Shown one piece after another: positions 30,668 through 43,600 of a stretch of DNA of 64,000 bases. The notes beneath the pieces were generated by a model, which saw only the letters and a list, made by a program, of their open reading frames with translations, had not been told where the DNA came from and did no database searches. This DNA is from Limanda limanda (Eukaryota; Chordata; Actinopteri; Pleuronectiformes; Pleuronectidae). Both the position numbers and the translations under genes were made by a program. Location: the NCBI RefSeq assembly GCF_963576545.1, contig NC_083645.1:2628001-2692000 (forward strand), written 5' to 3'. The number at the start of each line of letters is the position of its first letter. Within the stretch, counting starts at the first letter, position 1.

Positions 30668-33600
30668 TAAACTTAAGTGACCTCCCCAGTTACCAGATGT
30701 GAGTCCAACAGATAACGTTTGGGATGTGATAGAACTGGAGATTCACAGTTTGACCGTGAGGCTGATTAAACTGCATGACTGCATTTATGTTTTTTAATAT
30801 GTAACTAAATAAGTATTTTATTGCTTAGTTAATTGCATTACTGCGATTTTGGTTTAGTCCTGAATCAGTAGCTGGGATTGAGACCAAAAGTTAATGACAT
30901 ATAAAGATCTTATTCACTCGGTGTATACCGCGCTGTGGTTGTAATCTCTATACATTAGTAGGTATGTTGCCATTTCTCAGTTTTATTATGGTGACACATT
31001 ACATTTTTGTAACAGAATGGGATCAGTGTAGAACAACCAGGCACCTTCCCAACAATATGGTAACATGTATCTAGTAATCAATAGAAATGTTGTGATACCT
31101 GATCAGAAATCCTTTGTAAGGGCATCAGTGACTACATGAATCTATGTATCTATCCAATACCATGTCTTTTCAGTATATTAGTCTCACCCAGCTAAAAGTG
31201 CAATTTTCTTGTCCTGGAATTTCCTTCTCTTGCCGCTCCAAACCACGTTTGCTATATAATTTATGAAAATAAGAAATTATAAGTGGTGACTGCCTGGTGT
31301 GTGGTTGTGTCGGGAGACCCCCCCTCGGCAAGGTACTTTGCCACAATACTATACTACTTAACTGTACAGTTATAATACCTATATACATGTATACTATTTT
31401 CTCAGCTATGTAAAATTAATGTGGACTGTAGATTAAACAGTGTCACTCCTGATAAACTGTCAAAACAGGATTTAATCAGTTTTATAGATCAGCTTCACAG
31501 GATCATGAATAAAAGACTTAACTCATGACTATAATTTTCTGGAAAATTCTAAGCATAACAAGCATAAGCCACCAGTCTGCTGCTGTTTTATTTGTGCTCT
31601 GAACAGATGTGGCTACTTCATGAGCACGATTTTCTGTGCGTGCGGAACTTAATTTTCATGTTTTCATGAGTGCAGGGATAACCCGGCTCCCCATGGCATT
31701 TAATCAGCCTCTTGCTTGCAAGTCAGACTGGGCCGAGTGTGGCTCAGGCCACAACTTTCTGTCCGAAACCATCCGAGCCCGACAGAAAACTGACCAAGCT
31801 CGAAGCAAACCCGACAGGCATTCTGTATTTTGTGTCTGAACCTGACCCAGGTTAAACCTACATTAAGCTCCAAGCACTGTTGTGCCTAGAGCTGGGCATA
31901 CGCTGTAGACTATACGAGTGTTGTTATTAAATTCCACCGCACTCTGTACTCACCATTAATTTGCTCACACTTTCCTGTCCGATTGTCTTACATCAGCTGA
32001 CTACTCACATTGTATATTGATCCCTACCAAACACTCTGATTACTGCAAAGAGCCCTTTCTCTCCTACGAATGTGTTTTGCCGTTGCACACAGATGCAGTG
32101 AGGGAAATGTGAAGATTCTGGGGGAATCAGTTTGTGGCAATGTTTTAATTGTGCAAGAGCCTGACGATAGCAGACCAAATTTATGTCATGACATAAGGAT
32201 GATAATGACCATCCGACAAGCAGTCAGGAGCACATTAAGCGTCAGTATAGGTCTGACTTAAATGAGTGACATGACGTGTCGTGTTACATGAATCGTGGCT
32301 CAAATGCACAGAGTAAACAGAATGTCCATCTTAAATATAACCTCACAGAGTTGCTGGGCTTTGTCAGCTGTCTTGTTTGCTGCAGTGAGGTGTTTAATGG
32401 TGGACGTACAGTCTGGGTCTGAGAATGTACAGAGTTTGTCCCATCTGCTAATGATAATAATGTTGCTTGATAAGCTCCAGAACAGTAAGTGTACGTTAAG
32501 ATGTGTTTGTCAACTAAAGAGGCCCCGGATGTGCTGAATGTGTCCTTGTGTTCTGCTCCGTGTGGTGGCTTTGTGTGCGGTACCTGGGATGTTCTGTATG
32601 AATTCAGGATGGTCTCATACATGACACTGAGCTGAGGGGGGGAGTGTTTAGTCAAATACATGCACCTCTCCAGCCGCCCTTTCCCTCCTGACTGTTTGCC
32701 AGTGGTGGCGGTGACCTGATGCAAATGCTTTGTGTTCATGCATGACGCCCGGAAAACCACCAGCCACCTTCATTTGTCTGTGCGTGTGTGTGTTTGCAGG
32801 CAGTGGCTTGTCCATGCTGTATCCTGCCTACAAAGCCCGGAGTTTGCTGTGTACTTTGTTTTAGAGAAGAGACTTATTGTGAAGATTCATTTCAGATGGT
32901 TTTATTCTTGAAAAACAAATCAGTTTGTCTCAGTATTCCCTATAGCAGCCATATTTCAGCTCTTAACATCATTCCCTTTCAATGCTCCACAGGTGTGTTT
33001 AAATACAGACATGTCATTAGCACCTCCACATTGAGCAGCTGCCACTTAACGCCTTACAAATCATCACAATAACAATGAAACTATGAAAAGCCGTATTGTA
33101 CAAATTGAGGGGAATAGAGACAAATATAAAATAACTATATAAATAAAGTAAAAGTGTATATAAAGGGTGTCACGATTGTTTGTCAGGTGTTAATTGGTGG
33201 AACAAGAAGAAGTCTGGGTGAGCCCAACTACGAGGCGCGTGGGAGCGATGCTCCAGGGAGACGAGTAAAACTACTGCAGAAAAGCCAGTTGATCTCAGCA
33301 GTGTTGAAGTAAGGGTTCATTATTTCTTCTTCTTAGAAACTGAACTAAACTAAACAAGCAAAAAAGGTAATCATCAGTCTTGGATTTGCAATTAGAAAAG
33401 TGCTCAAAGGCCAAGAAACTGTGTTTGGCTGGATACAAACCATTTGACTAAAGTGAGACTCTTTCACCATCCTCGCCCACTTGCTGCTCTGAATTTGAAA
33501 ATCATCATTTGAGAAGCGAAAGAAATGAGCCATCAGTCTCTCACCTATGACCCTGTAATGAGTGTCAGCCACAGGAGACACAGGCACATCTTCAGTGCAG

Positions 33601-33868
33601 GGATAATGACTGAATATGATTGACGTGCAAAAAAAGCAACCACCCTGATAGCAGACCCCTAGAGGCCGCACTGTATAATGTACCACTGTGTTAGATGAGG
33701 AGTATCTGGTAGAAAAAGCATGAGCCTATAGTTCTACACATAAATGATGAAGAAAGACCTGGATTTTGTAACAAACACCCTTCTCTATTTCTTGTCTTTT
33801 TTAACTAACTATCACTCACTCTATTACAATATACATTCAGGAAAAACATTAACTAGGGAATTTGTATT
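30668..33868. other. Intergenic stretch, no gene recognised
   Basis: Short open frames only, including the 158-residue minus-strand frame at 32284-32760, which shows no domain or compositional support. Confidence 0.5.
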
Positions 33869-34206
33869 AAAGGTTCAGTGGGCAGAATTTGGTGACATCT
33901 AGTGGTAAAGTTGCATATTGTAGCTAAATACCCCTTGTCTCACCCTCCTCTTCCAAAGGTGAAAGAGAACCTGTGGCAGCCTTCAGTTGTCATAAAAACT
34001 CAAAAAGTATTTAGTTTGTCCAGTTTGGGCTACTGTAGAAACATTGCGGCCTCCATAAAGAGAACCCACTCTTGGTTTGAATATAAAGTATTTAAATATG
34101 AAGGGCCCATTCTAGGGTAAACTAAACGATTCATACAATTTAAATGATTTAGATTTAATTTCTGCCAATAGATCACTTTCACCTACATCTTACACACTGA
34201 ACCTTT
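33869..34206. mobile_element. MITE-like element, copy 1
   Basis: The left end AAAGGTTCAGTGGGCAGAA and right end ACACACTGAACCTTTT form an inverted repeat. Internal blocks (TCTGCCAATAGATCA, GGCCTCCATA, TCCAGTTTGGGCTACTGT) recur in inverted orientation at 48062-48326. It is non-coding, 338 bp, and its ends are AT-rich. Confidence 0.75.
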
Positions 34207-34389
34207 TAAAACACATTTACAGTGTTAGTGTCTGAATGATATGCATTGATTTGTATGTAAATATTATTCAAAGAAATTCCACCCTGCGGTTCTTTGCTTC
34301 CTCCAACCAGTGAAGTTACAGTCTACATACATTTGTTTTCAAGACTCATACGAGGTCACAATTACCTTTCAAATCACTACCCTTAAGTC

Positions 34390-34615
34390 CAGGTGAAAGT
34401 TTGGACCAACTTTGAAGAAATTCCCTCAAATTGTTCCTGGAATATTGTTTTCACAAAACCAAAAAACGAGTTTTGTAAGGTCACAGTGACCTTGACTTTT
34501 GACCACAAAATTGTAATCATTTCATTGATGAGTCTAAGTAATTGTTTGTACCAAATTTGTAGAACTGCCCTCAAGGCGTTCTTGAGGTATCATTTCTACA
34601 TGAATGTCGCTGTTG
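34390..34615. repeat. Dispersed repeat (GTGACCTTGACTTTTGACC family), copy 1
   Basis: Contains TTTGAAGAAATTCCCTCAAA, GGTCACAGTGACCTTGACTT, TGACCACAAAATTGTAATCA and TCAAGGCGTTCTTGAGGTAT. The same ordered blocks, more diverged, occur at 36665-37030. It is familiar from many fish genomes, but I cannot assign a class. Confidence 0.6.
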
Positions 34616-35974
34616 CAGAGGCACAACAAAAGGCAGCATTAAAAATGTAATTAGCAAATCACAAATTGCATAAGCAAAACAATTGTTTCATAACATGAGG
34701 TTTTAGGTATAGTCTGCCCTAGGAAATATTTGCACTCATATAAATATTTCTCCTAAACTATTGTCATATTTTCATGTAAATTACTGTTGTGTAAGGTATT
34801 AGCAAACGTGGAGTCGATAAAAGCAGAAAGGAGATGGTAACAGTTCCTCTGACCTATAAAAAAACACAGTTAGAGTTTGCTGCTGATGTGAACTATGCCT
34901 CAGAGAAAAAGATTTCTAAAAAGGATTAAAGTTGTTGCAGAGTTTAGATATCCATCAGTCTGCAGACACAAAATCTCTGTGCAAACGGAGACAATTTAGT
35001 TTTTGTGGCTATTCTCCCTAAAAGTGTATTCCCAGCCAAAATGACTACACAGAGGAAGCTGCTGATCTGCCTACAAGCAGATGGATACTCTACAACACTG
35101 CTGGGAAGGTATGTTGTGAACAGATTAAAAAACTAATCTTGAATAGAACATGCATCACTAACCATATGTATATGGTTAGTGATGCAGCAAGACAGTCCCC
35201 CTAAACCCTGAAGTAAATCTTCTATAGATTGACTTCTAGCTTAGAAAATCCATCTCCTGGAGAGGTCGGATCTGAGACTTTCAGCAGAGATGCTGTGGAC
35301 TGAGCTCAGAGTCGTTTACACTGGACATGCTGAGATTATGTATGTCTGAGCTGATGCAGCTCTGTAGGAAGATTAATTCTGAACACTGCAGATCTGAACC
35401 ACAGCTAATGGAAGAGCTTCTTTCATGTCTAAAGGATATTAAATCCCAGGGTTCACTTACTTTTTCCAACTACACACCTTGTTTAATGTTTGTGTTCTAC
35501 AGAGGAACACAAGATTACGTTTGCTTGTACGTGAACAGCTTCAGCACATCATTTTTCCCACACTGTCTTTTCTCTATTTAGATGAAGATAAGCACATTTC
35601 CCCCTAAAAATTCCTCACTGCATAGAATGTCAGATGTAGTGCTGAAAAATGAAAATGTTAGCTTTACGTTGGAACCCGGTTAAATGACAACATACGTGTG
35701 AGAATGAAGGAGCAGGTAAAAGGAGCCAGGCATGATGTGCATGGCTTATACCCTTTGACATATGACTTCAACCACAATAGATGATGCTTGTTCGGCAATT
35801 AAACATTCAAAAAGAATAACACAATGAATAATTTAAAAATTAATGCGCTTACGACCTCAAAACAGCATCTCCACGCAATCTGTCCTTCCCACTTACTGGT
35901 TGTCTGGGGTTTTCATCGCATTGACACATACACAAGAGAGTTATGGTCTGTGTCAGCCACAGGGGTCTGTTTTG
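34616..35974. other. Intergenic stretch, nothing recognised
   Basis: No gene, repeat family or regulatory signal that I can support. Confidence 0.5.
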
Positions 35975-36110
35975 CTGGAGCATTGGTGGCCTAATGGTTA
36001 AGGTGCATGCAACATGAGCAAATTGTCCATGGTGCAGTTGCCAGCAAGGGGATCCTTGATGCATGTCAAAGCCCTGTCTCTCTGCTCTTGCTTCACAAAA
36101 TTAAAATATA
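35975..36110 (+). repeat. Possible tRNA-derived SINE
   Basis: TGGCCTAATGGTTAAGGTGCATGC resembles a RNA polymerase III A box. A degraded B-box-like GGTGCAGTTGCC lies about 35 bases later. A TCTCTCTGCTCTTGCTTC stretch and an A-rich end follow. It does not fold as a functional tRNA by inspection. Confidence 0.35.
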
Positions 36111-36664
36111 TCCACACCAGAACAGTTCACATATTACATTCAGCCAAAAGACAGGAGAGGTAAAGCAGAATTATGTACAATGCAGTTAATACTCACTTGA
36201 AGTTATTAAAAAGTAGATAGTAGAGAGAAAACATGTGACTGGCTGACTGGATGTTGGCCACGTCTCATTATCACTTTATCACCAGTGTGTAAGGCAAGAC
36301 ACAACCTCCAAGCTGTGACCCACAAAGAAAATGTCAAGATTTTGTGAAGATTATATTGGGCATTTTGTTGCAACATTGACAGGACATTACCCAAAATTTT
36401 TGTCAACATGACTGTTGCACACCAACAACAGAGGAGCTATTTCTCCTCGTTTTCAACCAGATTCTCTATTACTGATGATCAGGGCCAAGCTGATTCAAAT
36501 TATTTTATAGAATCATAAAATTGAAAAGAAAAACTTTATATGACCAAAATACAACATAATATCTTCTCATCCAACATCAATGTTTGCCTCCGCCAACCTG
36601 GTCAGTTTCCATCTACTTTTTTTTCCAGATTCATATAATCTTATCTTATTCATATTATATTATA

Positions 36665-37030
36665 TTATTCATATCATCTTTGAGTCCAAGTGACAACTAA
36701 TAAAGACTTGAAGACATTTCCCCAAGGCTGTCTTGAGATATCACACTCAAGATGGCAAAAACGTGTTCTGTGATGCCACCAAGACTTTGCCTGTTGACCA
36801 CTATACGTTAATTGGTTTCTTTGTAAGTAAATATTGTCGCCAATTTGAAATAATTCCCTTGAGGTGGACCTGAGATTGCACATTCATATTCACTAAGCAC
36901 ATTTTTAGAGGTTACAGTGAACTTGTCCTTTCACTACAAATCAGTTAACGAAAAAATGTCCTTAATGTGTGAGATAGCACATTCCAAAGATTGGGACGGA
37001 CAGAAGGACATCCCGAAAACAAAATGTCCT
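36665..37030. repeat. Dispersed repeat (GTGACCTTGACTTTTGACC family), copy 2
   Basis: Two diverged monomers: TTGAGTCCAAGTGACAACTA, CCCAAGGCTGTCTTGAGATA, then AATTTGAAATAATTCCCTTGAG, GGTTACAGTGAACTTGTCC and GGGACGGACAGAAGGACATC. It belongs to the same family as 34390-34615. Confidence 0.55.
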
Positions 37031-39594
37031 TCAATTTGAGGGGAAAACCAGGTAACCATGGTTACCAGCAAGTGGTGTTGACAGTTTTAATTATATTGTA
37101 GATGGTCTGTCAATTTTCCGGACAACCGCTCATCCAAAGAACTTCGAAGTCACAGCTTTTCCATCGGGTTTGATGGTGAATGTTTGTCAAGAAAATTGAA
37201 CTTGAGACAGACAGACACACACATATTCAACTATTTACAGTTTTATGATTGTAACCCTGCCTACTGCTTATAATACAAAGACAATAATAATATAAATCTT
37301 ACAAATCCACATTTAAATTCATTGAGTTTTTCTTTGTAGTCTTCTGTGTAATTTTTTCACTTTTAAAAAAGATTCTCTGAAATTTGGGGAAATTTCCTCA
37401 AGCTTGTTTTTATTTTTCTGACAGAGTAAAGTTCTCCTCTCACCCTCAGACTGCAGTGCTTGCAACCCCTCTCTCTGAGCTGCTGTCTGTATCCTCAGTA
37501 TGTCTCCGTCTCTCTTTGTCTTTGTTTCCTTGTTCTCCCCCGAGACCGCCGCCTGCCGCTTCTCCCCCCTCCCTCAGCCACCCCACACCACCCGTCTCCT
37601 CCATCCCTCAAGTCATGTAGATCCAGGCTCTCCTCGTCCTTCTCCTCCTCTTTTCTGTCTGGTGAAGGGGAGAAAGGGTAACATTGGGATTGGTTTAAAC
37701 CGTATATCTGAGAAAAGGCCAGGCTGACATTTTACACAGCTGCTACATTTTATTACAGTGCACTGCAGGCTGTGTGTGTGTGTATGTGTGTGTGTGTGTG
37801 TGTGTGTCGTGTGAATTTATATTCCTGTTCTAGGCTTCCTTTGGGAACAAATTTCAGACTAAAAAGCTGTCAAGTGGGGACAGCCCTTCTAGTGGTCCTG
37901 GTGTTTAGGTCAGAGGTTAATGTTACAGTGAGCTTTGTGTCAGTTTTAGGTTAAATCTCCATTAATGAATGTAGGTCCACAATAAGGCCCTAAAAGGTTA
38001 TATAGGTGTGAGTTTGTCACAGGCTAAAACCCAGTTAATTGGGGACAATAGCTGAGTCCCCAATTGTCATGAAGCAGAGTTTTCAGACAGCGGTTATGGG
38101 CAGGGCAAGATTTGAAGTCAGGGTTTGAGTTAGGATTAATGCAAGTCAACCAGTTAAGATTTAAGGTGCCAATGAAAAACGACTCTAAAACCTAAATTTG
38201 AAACTAACCTGAATCTGAATCATCTTCATTTTTATTTTCATTGTTGTTTTGTCAATGAAACATCGCTTTAATCTACTTCAATACTGTTCCCCTTGCTAAG
38301 ATTCTCACCATTTCACCTTTCCTGAGAGTATTTCAGTGAATCACGACGCACACATCTCATCTCCCTCTGAAGATAAGCATGCAAACGTCACACTCAGTCT
38401 TAAAGCTATATACTATATAACTATAATTATAATTACTATATTCCATCCAGTCTTAATGGGTTGGCACTATTCAGGTTAGCTTTAGCTTAAGTATCCAGGA
38501 AACACATGTTAACCTATATCTGTCCTCAAAGGTGACAGACGACAATGTGTGTGCGTGCGTGTGTGCGTGCGTGCGTGCGTGTGTGTGTGACGTCTGTAGG
38601 GAGAAACGTGCATAATGAAAGAGGATACGGAGAAAGATAAGAAATTACTTTATGGTTTATAGATTGAAACATTCCCTCCCCCTCCATCTGCGCCCTCATC
38701 CTTATTCTCCTTTTCTATTAACCTCATTCCTTCTCATACTTAGTTTCCATCCATCATATCTTTTGGGTGGAATGTTGATTTGCTCTGAGACATGCACATT
38801 TCATCTCTTCTGGTCCTTTACGTACGATTTCTCTGAATCTTCAACTCACATACAAGAACAGAAAAAAAAAACTATCTGAAGAGAGTTTCGTATAGAAATA
38901 TGTCCCTGGTAATAATTGATGTAGCTCTATGCTTTGATGCATATTCCTTTTCTTACAGTGTAGTTTATTCTGCAGCCTGTTTTATAAATGATGATGTTCC
39001 TCCACTGTGTTAATTGAGACACCCATTTTGATTCATGTGAAATTGATGAGACTTAATTTGGATTTCGAGTTGACATTAATAATTTCTAGTCAAAAACAAT
39101 TTAGGGAGGTCTCATTTGTTCTGTCTGCCACTTCTTTCATTAAGCCATCTATCTATATTGTATGGAACCATGTGCTCAATAATGGAACACATGCACAATC
39201 TGCTGGGACATAGCTCAGTCAATGATGTGATGGAATGAATGTAGCATGTGTGTGTGTGCGTGTGTGTGTCTGTGCCTGTGCGCATGTGTGTGAGAGAGAG
39301 GGCAATGGGCAGCTCAGTGATCAGTCCTCCAGTCATTTCCTTACTGGGGATGTGCACTGAACCTCCTATAATAACAAGCAAATAAAGAAATACAGAAAGA
39401 AACTTTTTTTCCATCAAATGACGTGACCATCAGTGTTGGAAGTCATGTATTACTTATAAGTGTTACATTATAGATATTATTCATATATATTAAATACTTT
39501 ATATTAAGTGTTAGAGTAATGAAATTACTTTGTAGTAATTAGTGGCACAAGGGATCACTATAGTTCAAATTCAGTAGTTACAGTTGCTATTATT
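37031..39594. other. Intergenic stretch with GT-rich microsatellites
   Basis: GT/GC-rich simple repeats occur at about 37770-37808, 38545-38589 and 39245-39295, with a C/T-rich stretch at 37480-37680. The leucine/proline/serine-rich frames crossing the latter are compositional. No gene is recognised. Confidence 0.5.
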
Positions 39595-41247
39595 CAGAGG
39601 TGTGGACTCGAGTCACATGACTTGGACTCGAGTCAGACTCGAGTCATGAATTTGATGACTTTAGACTCGACTTGACAAAATGTAAAGAGACTTGCAACTC
39701 GACTTGGACTTGGACATCAATGACTCGTGACTTCACTTGGACTTGAGCCTTTTGACTTGATAAGACTTGCTCCTTTCCCCCAAACCCAAAGATTAAAAAG
39801 TATGTTATTAAGGAACGCTCTGTATCTTTCATTGTGTATGTGTGCGTCAGGGGTGTAAAGTAACGGAAGGCAAGGCAATTCTCACCGCAGTGGTAGGTGC
39901 TGCATAGAGTGGATGACGTTCCCTAACGTGCACATTCAACATATGAAAACTGATCGTAAAGTTCACTGTTCGTGAAAAATATGCGCAACAGGCACAACAC
40001 TGCACAGGGATCCACTGCGGAGGGGCTGCAGAGCCCCGGGGTGCAGACCCCTGGCTACGGCGAAAGAGCGATTTGTTTTCTGCTCCGCCGTTAAAGAGAT
40101 GCGGACGTCAAAACATTAGTTCGGCTGTAATATTAGTTCCGCCTCGCATTTTCTCCTCCCGGTCGCCAGCCTGTTATGCCTCCGCGCCGCACCGGCGGCG
40201 CGCACCATACAGAGAATCACTGCGCTACACAGGGGCGGCCCTAGCACATTTGGGGCTCTATGCAAGAGCGCCCCCCCTCAACAAAAAAAAGTTGAAAAAC
40301 GGAATTGCAACTTTCAGACGGTATTTTGCCCTGTAAGACTGCATTTCATTTCAAATAAACACAACGATCACAACGACATGGTGCAAGCATTCGTTTCAGA
40401 CAGCGTCTCTCCTCATGAGAAGGAAAACATTACGTAACGTTTCAGCTTGACCTCAGATAATATGAACGTGTTTACCATTCAAATTCATTATTTGTCATTA
40501 AGTTGCGTTTAGTTCAACGTTCTCATAAAAATGAACGCGTTCATGGACAACACTGCCTGAAACTCAATAGCCTACTGGCCTACCTGCCTCGGCCGCCTGC
40601 GGGTGACTCTTCAGCTGTGCTGGATTGCTGTTCACTGCAAAGTGAACCCGGATGAGCTCTACTCACCTTGAAAATCAGCTGCTGCTCAAACTCAATAAGA
40701 TCTTTGTAGACTAGTGCTCGAAAGATGGACCAAAGTTTAACCAAAAGTTTAAATATACAGTGGGACAACGGCATTTTAACTTTTTATTTTAGCTGTCATG
40801 TGGTTCATGTCTTGACATGTCCTCCCAAAAGTTCTTAAATGTTGTGTTGACATGTTAAATGTTTAATGTTTGACATGTTTTATGTCATTGCACTTAAATT
40901 TGTAAAGATCTCCTTTAATTAAAAATAACTGTTTTTGGATTGGATTTATGAGCCGTTGTCCTTTTTTGCACTGCATAGGAGCGGCTCCCGCAAGTTTTAA
41001 TAAATAAATAAAGATTTTAAAAGCATACATGATCTGTGTAAATATATTATTATTCTGTGATCAAAAGGACTTGAAAGGACTCGAAACTCAAACTGCAGGA
41101 CTTGGACTTGACTTGAGACTTGCCTGTCTTGACTTTGGACTTGACTCGGGACTTGCCTGTCTTGACTTGGGACTTGACTCGGGACTTGAGGGTAAAGACT
41201 TGAGACTTACTTGGGACTTGCAAAAAAATGACTTGGTCCCACCTCTG
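39595..41247. mobile_element. Non-autonomous hAT-type element with 8-bp target duplication
   Basis: Starts CAGAGGTGTGGACTCGAG and ends GGTCCCACCTCTG, so the termini are inverted (CAGAGGTG). It is flanked by a perfect CTATTATT at 39587-39594 and 41248-41255, the 8 bp expected of hAT. Both ends are packed with ACTTGGACT/GACTCGAGTC motifs, in one sense on the left and with tandem GACTTGACTCGGGACTTG-type copies at 41080-41215. The 1653-bp interior shows no transposase. A GC-rich inner block at about 40000-40330 (with GGGGCGGCCCTAGC at 40230) may be another nested fragment. Confidence 0.88.
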
Positions 41248-41449
41248 CTATTATTAAGTTTGACATTTAGGGATCAGAGCCAAGGCAGATTCTCACAAAC
41301 CGCACATATGAGGACATCAGTATTGCATTAGGACAATTTGAGAAATGGCACACCGATCCCTTTAACTATTTATTTGACCTTCCAGGGCATGGCTCTTTGA
41401 TTTATTTGAGGTGGGGTGAAGAGAATTGTTAAGGTTACGCCTCACCTCA

Positions 41450-41950
41450 CTCACTTAAAAATTAAGGACCAAGGGACCTTGGATTTATGTCTGAACAGGA
41501 TGTGTCATTTGACTCACACATAAAACAAGTGTCTAGGATAAACTTCACCCACCTGCGCAATTTCATTTTTAATTTATTAATTAAAAATGCTGAGAAAGTA
41601 CTCTCTGCTTTGGTTGCCTCTAGAATGGATGAGTGTAGTTCTTTATTATGGGGATGTCACAGTTAGTCTGTGAAAAACCTTCAGTTTGTCTAAAATGCTG
41701 CAGCACGAGTGCTGACAGGAACTAGAATGAGAGAATACAATACAAGATCCCGCTGCTTACATAGAAAGTCCTTAATGATCAAAACCCTTCATATATCAAA
41801 GAGCTCATAACACGAGATTGTCCCAATATATCACTTGGCTCGGAAACTACAGGCTCACTTGTGGTTCCCAGAGTCTGTAAGTCAGGAGGTAGAGCCTTCA
41901 GCTACCAGGCTCCTCTCCTGTGGAACACTCCTTTTGATTAAGCTTATAGG
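41450..41950 (+). pseudogene. L2-like LINE ORF2 C-terminal remnant
   Basis: Interrupted frames read TFDSHIKQVSRINFTHLRN-like, then SALVASRMDECSSLLWGC, then AAARVLTGTRMRE and a LLSCGTLLL end, the order seen in the reverse-transcriptase tail of fish L2 elements. It lies just before the (TC)n tract. It is dead because of stops and shifts. Confidence 0.65.
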
Positions 41951-42022
41951 GGCCTGAACCATCCCTTAAGCTGCTACAAGCCTATATAGCAGCAACACGG
42001 CCCACTCCTTCTTGTAGTTTGT

Positions 42023-42166
<144 letters not shown>

Positions 42167-42231
42167 TCTAGCTCTTTGTATGTCCTCATTCTGTAGATGC
42201 AAAGTATGCTCATTGTAGAAAAATGTGTTGG

Positions 42232-42323
42232 TATATTCTCATACATTGATAAATTCCTTCCATCCCAATCAATAATAATAATAATGATTGTTATTAAATG
42301 TATGTAGAAATTTTAATCCAAAA
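42232..42323 (+). repeat. 92-bp inverted repeat, left copy
   Basis: Begins TATATTCTCATACATTG and ends TTTTAATCCAAAA. It is the exact reverse complement of 46779-46870. Similarity stops sharply on both sides. Confidence 0.95.
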
Positions 42324-43349
42324 TTGGACAATAAGAATGTATTGACAAATAATACAAATCCGCCATTGTTCGATTTCTCGGGGGCAGTATGGTTGTGAAT
42401 ATGTTTTCACAGTATCATCACAGTTTTCCAACAACTGTAACTGTGCAGGATCATAAAAGGAAAAATCAACAAACAAACAACAAAATCAATATTTGTCACT
42501 GTACTTCTCAGGTAGGCCACAGATAAATGTCAAACCTCAATTCAACATTGAAGTAGCAAAGATGTTGATAATGCAACATGCAACAATCAAAAGTCTCACA
42601 CAACTTTAATAGAGACACTGATTGTGAAAGCCAAGCTGGAGACAAAGGCTTAGAGCCAAATATGGTGCTATTACGTTAACTAATTTCACAGTTTCTCAAG
42701 TGTGATTATTCTTTACTAATGAACAGAAACAAAGTTAATTATCAGAATAAAATCTCATAAGACAGCTGTTCATTAGGCTTTTAAGAGTAAAAAAGCGATA
42801 CAAAATCAGACAGACACAGACAAAGAGACAACCACTAACCAAAATGCTCTGAAATTGTATTTTAGCCTTCATTTATTTCCCCTCTGAACAAACACTATCA
42901 AGGACACGGTTGAGTGGGTTGTGATAAAAATGATATTCATGCTTTTGTTTGTTTTTTGTCACATTTTGTCGATTGCGTTTACACACCAACTCTGAAATTG
43001 TCGCCATTGAATTGTTCCAATCAGGTTGGATTTTCTGTGTTGTATGCATCTATTAAGGCCTTTCTGACACTTTTTTGAGCACTCAGATTCACAGTACTTT
43101 CAAAATCCAGAGTGGTATCAGATAAGCTAATACATCTCACAGCACAAAGCACTGTATTATAACAATGTTAAGAATACAGGGAGGCAGAGCTCAGAGAAAG
43201 TTTGTGGCAGGTGACAGCTGAACAGCTTGGTACTGTTCACAAGACTTACATAGCTGGTATAGTTGTATGGTTTTCCTTATTTCAAAAAGTGAGGGACCTC
43301 ATCTTCACATCTTAACTCCATTTTGTCTCCTACTGTGAATTTCCGGGAC

Positions 43350-43600
43350 AAATATGGTATTGGTCCGTTTTTATATAGCGCTTCTCTAGTCTTGATGACC
43401 ACTCAAAGTGCTTTACAGTACAGTTCATTGCCATTCACACACACATTCATACAGTGCATCTGTGTGTAGTACATTTTCTATAAGGGGCTATCAGGGGTTC
43501 AGTATCTTGCTCACGGACATATCGGCATGCAGAGGGGAAGAGAGGGATCGACCCTCTGCTGAGAGGTCAACCGCTCTATCTCCTCAGCCACAGAATAATT
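43350..43600. repeat. Dispersed fish repeat (ATATAGCGCTT family), copy 2, with tRNA-like 3' part
   Basis: Shares TTTATATAGCGCTT, CTAGTCTTGATGACCACTCA and CTTTACAGTACAGTT with 6725-6900. It continues with GGGGTTCAGTATCTTGCTCA and GATCGACCCTCTGCTGAGAG...CTCTATCTCCTCAGCCACAG. Read on the minus strand, that last part resembles a tRNA (A-box-like TGGCTGAGGAGATAGAG and B-box-like GGTCGATCC), which suggests a SINE. Confidence 0.65.

Noticed and set aside
32284..32760. 158-residue minus-strand frame as a host gene
   Set aside because: No recognisable family, no promoter or splice context; length is within chance for this much sequence.
37384..37727. Proline/serine-rich coding exon
   Set aside because: Overlapping open frames in C/T-rich DNA; composition explains them.
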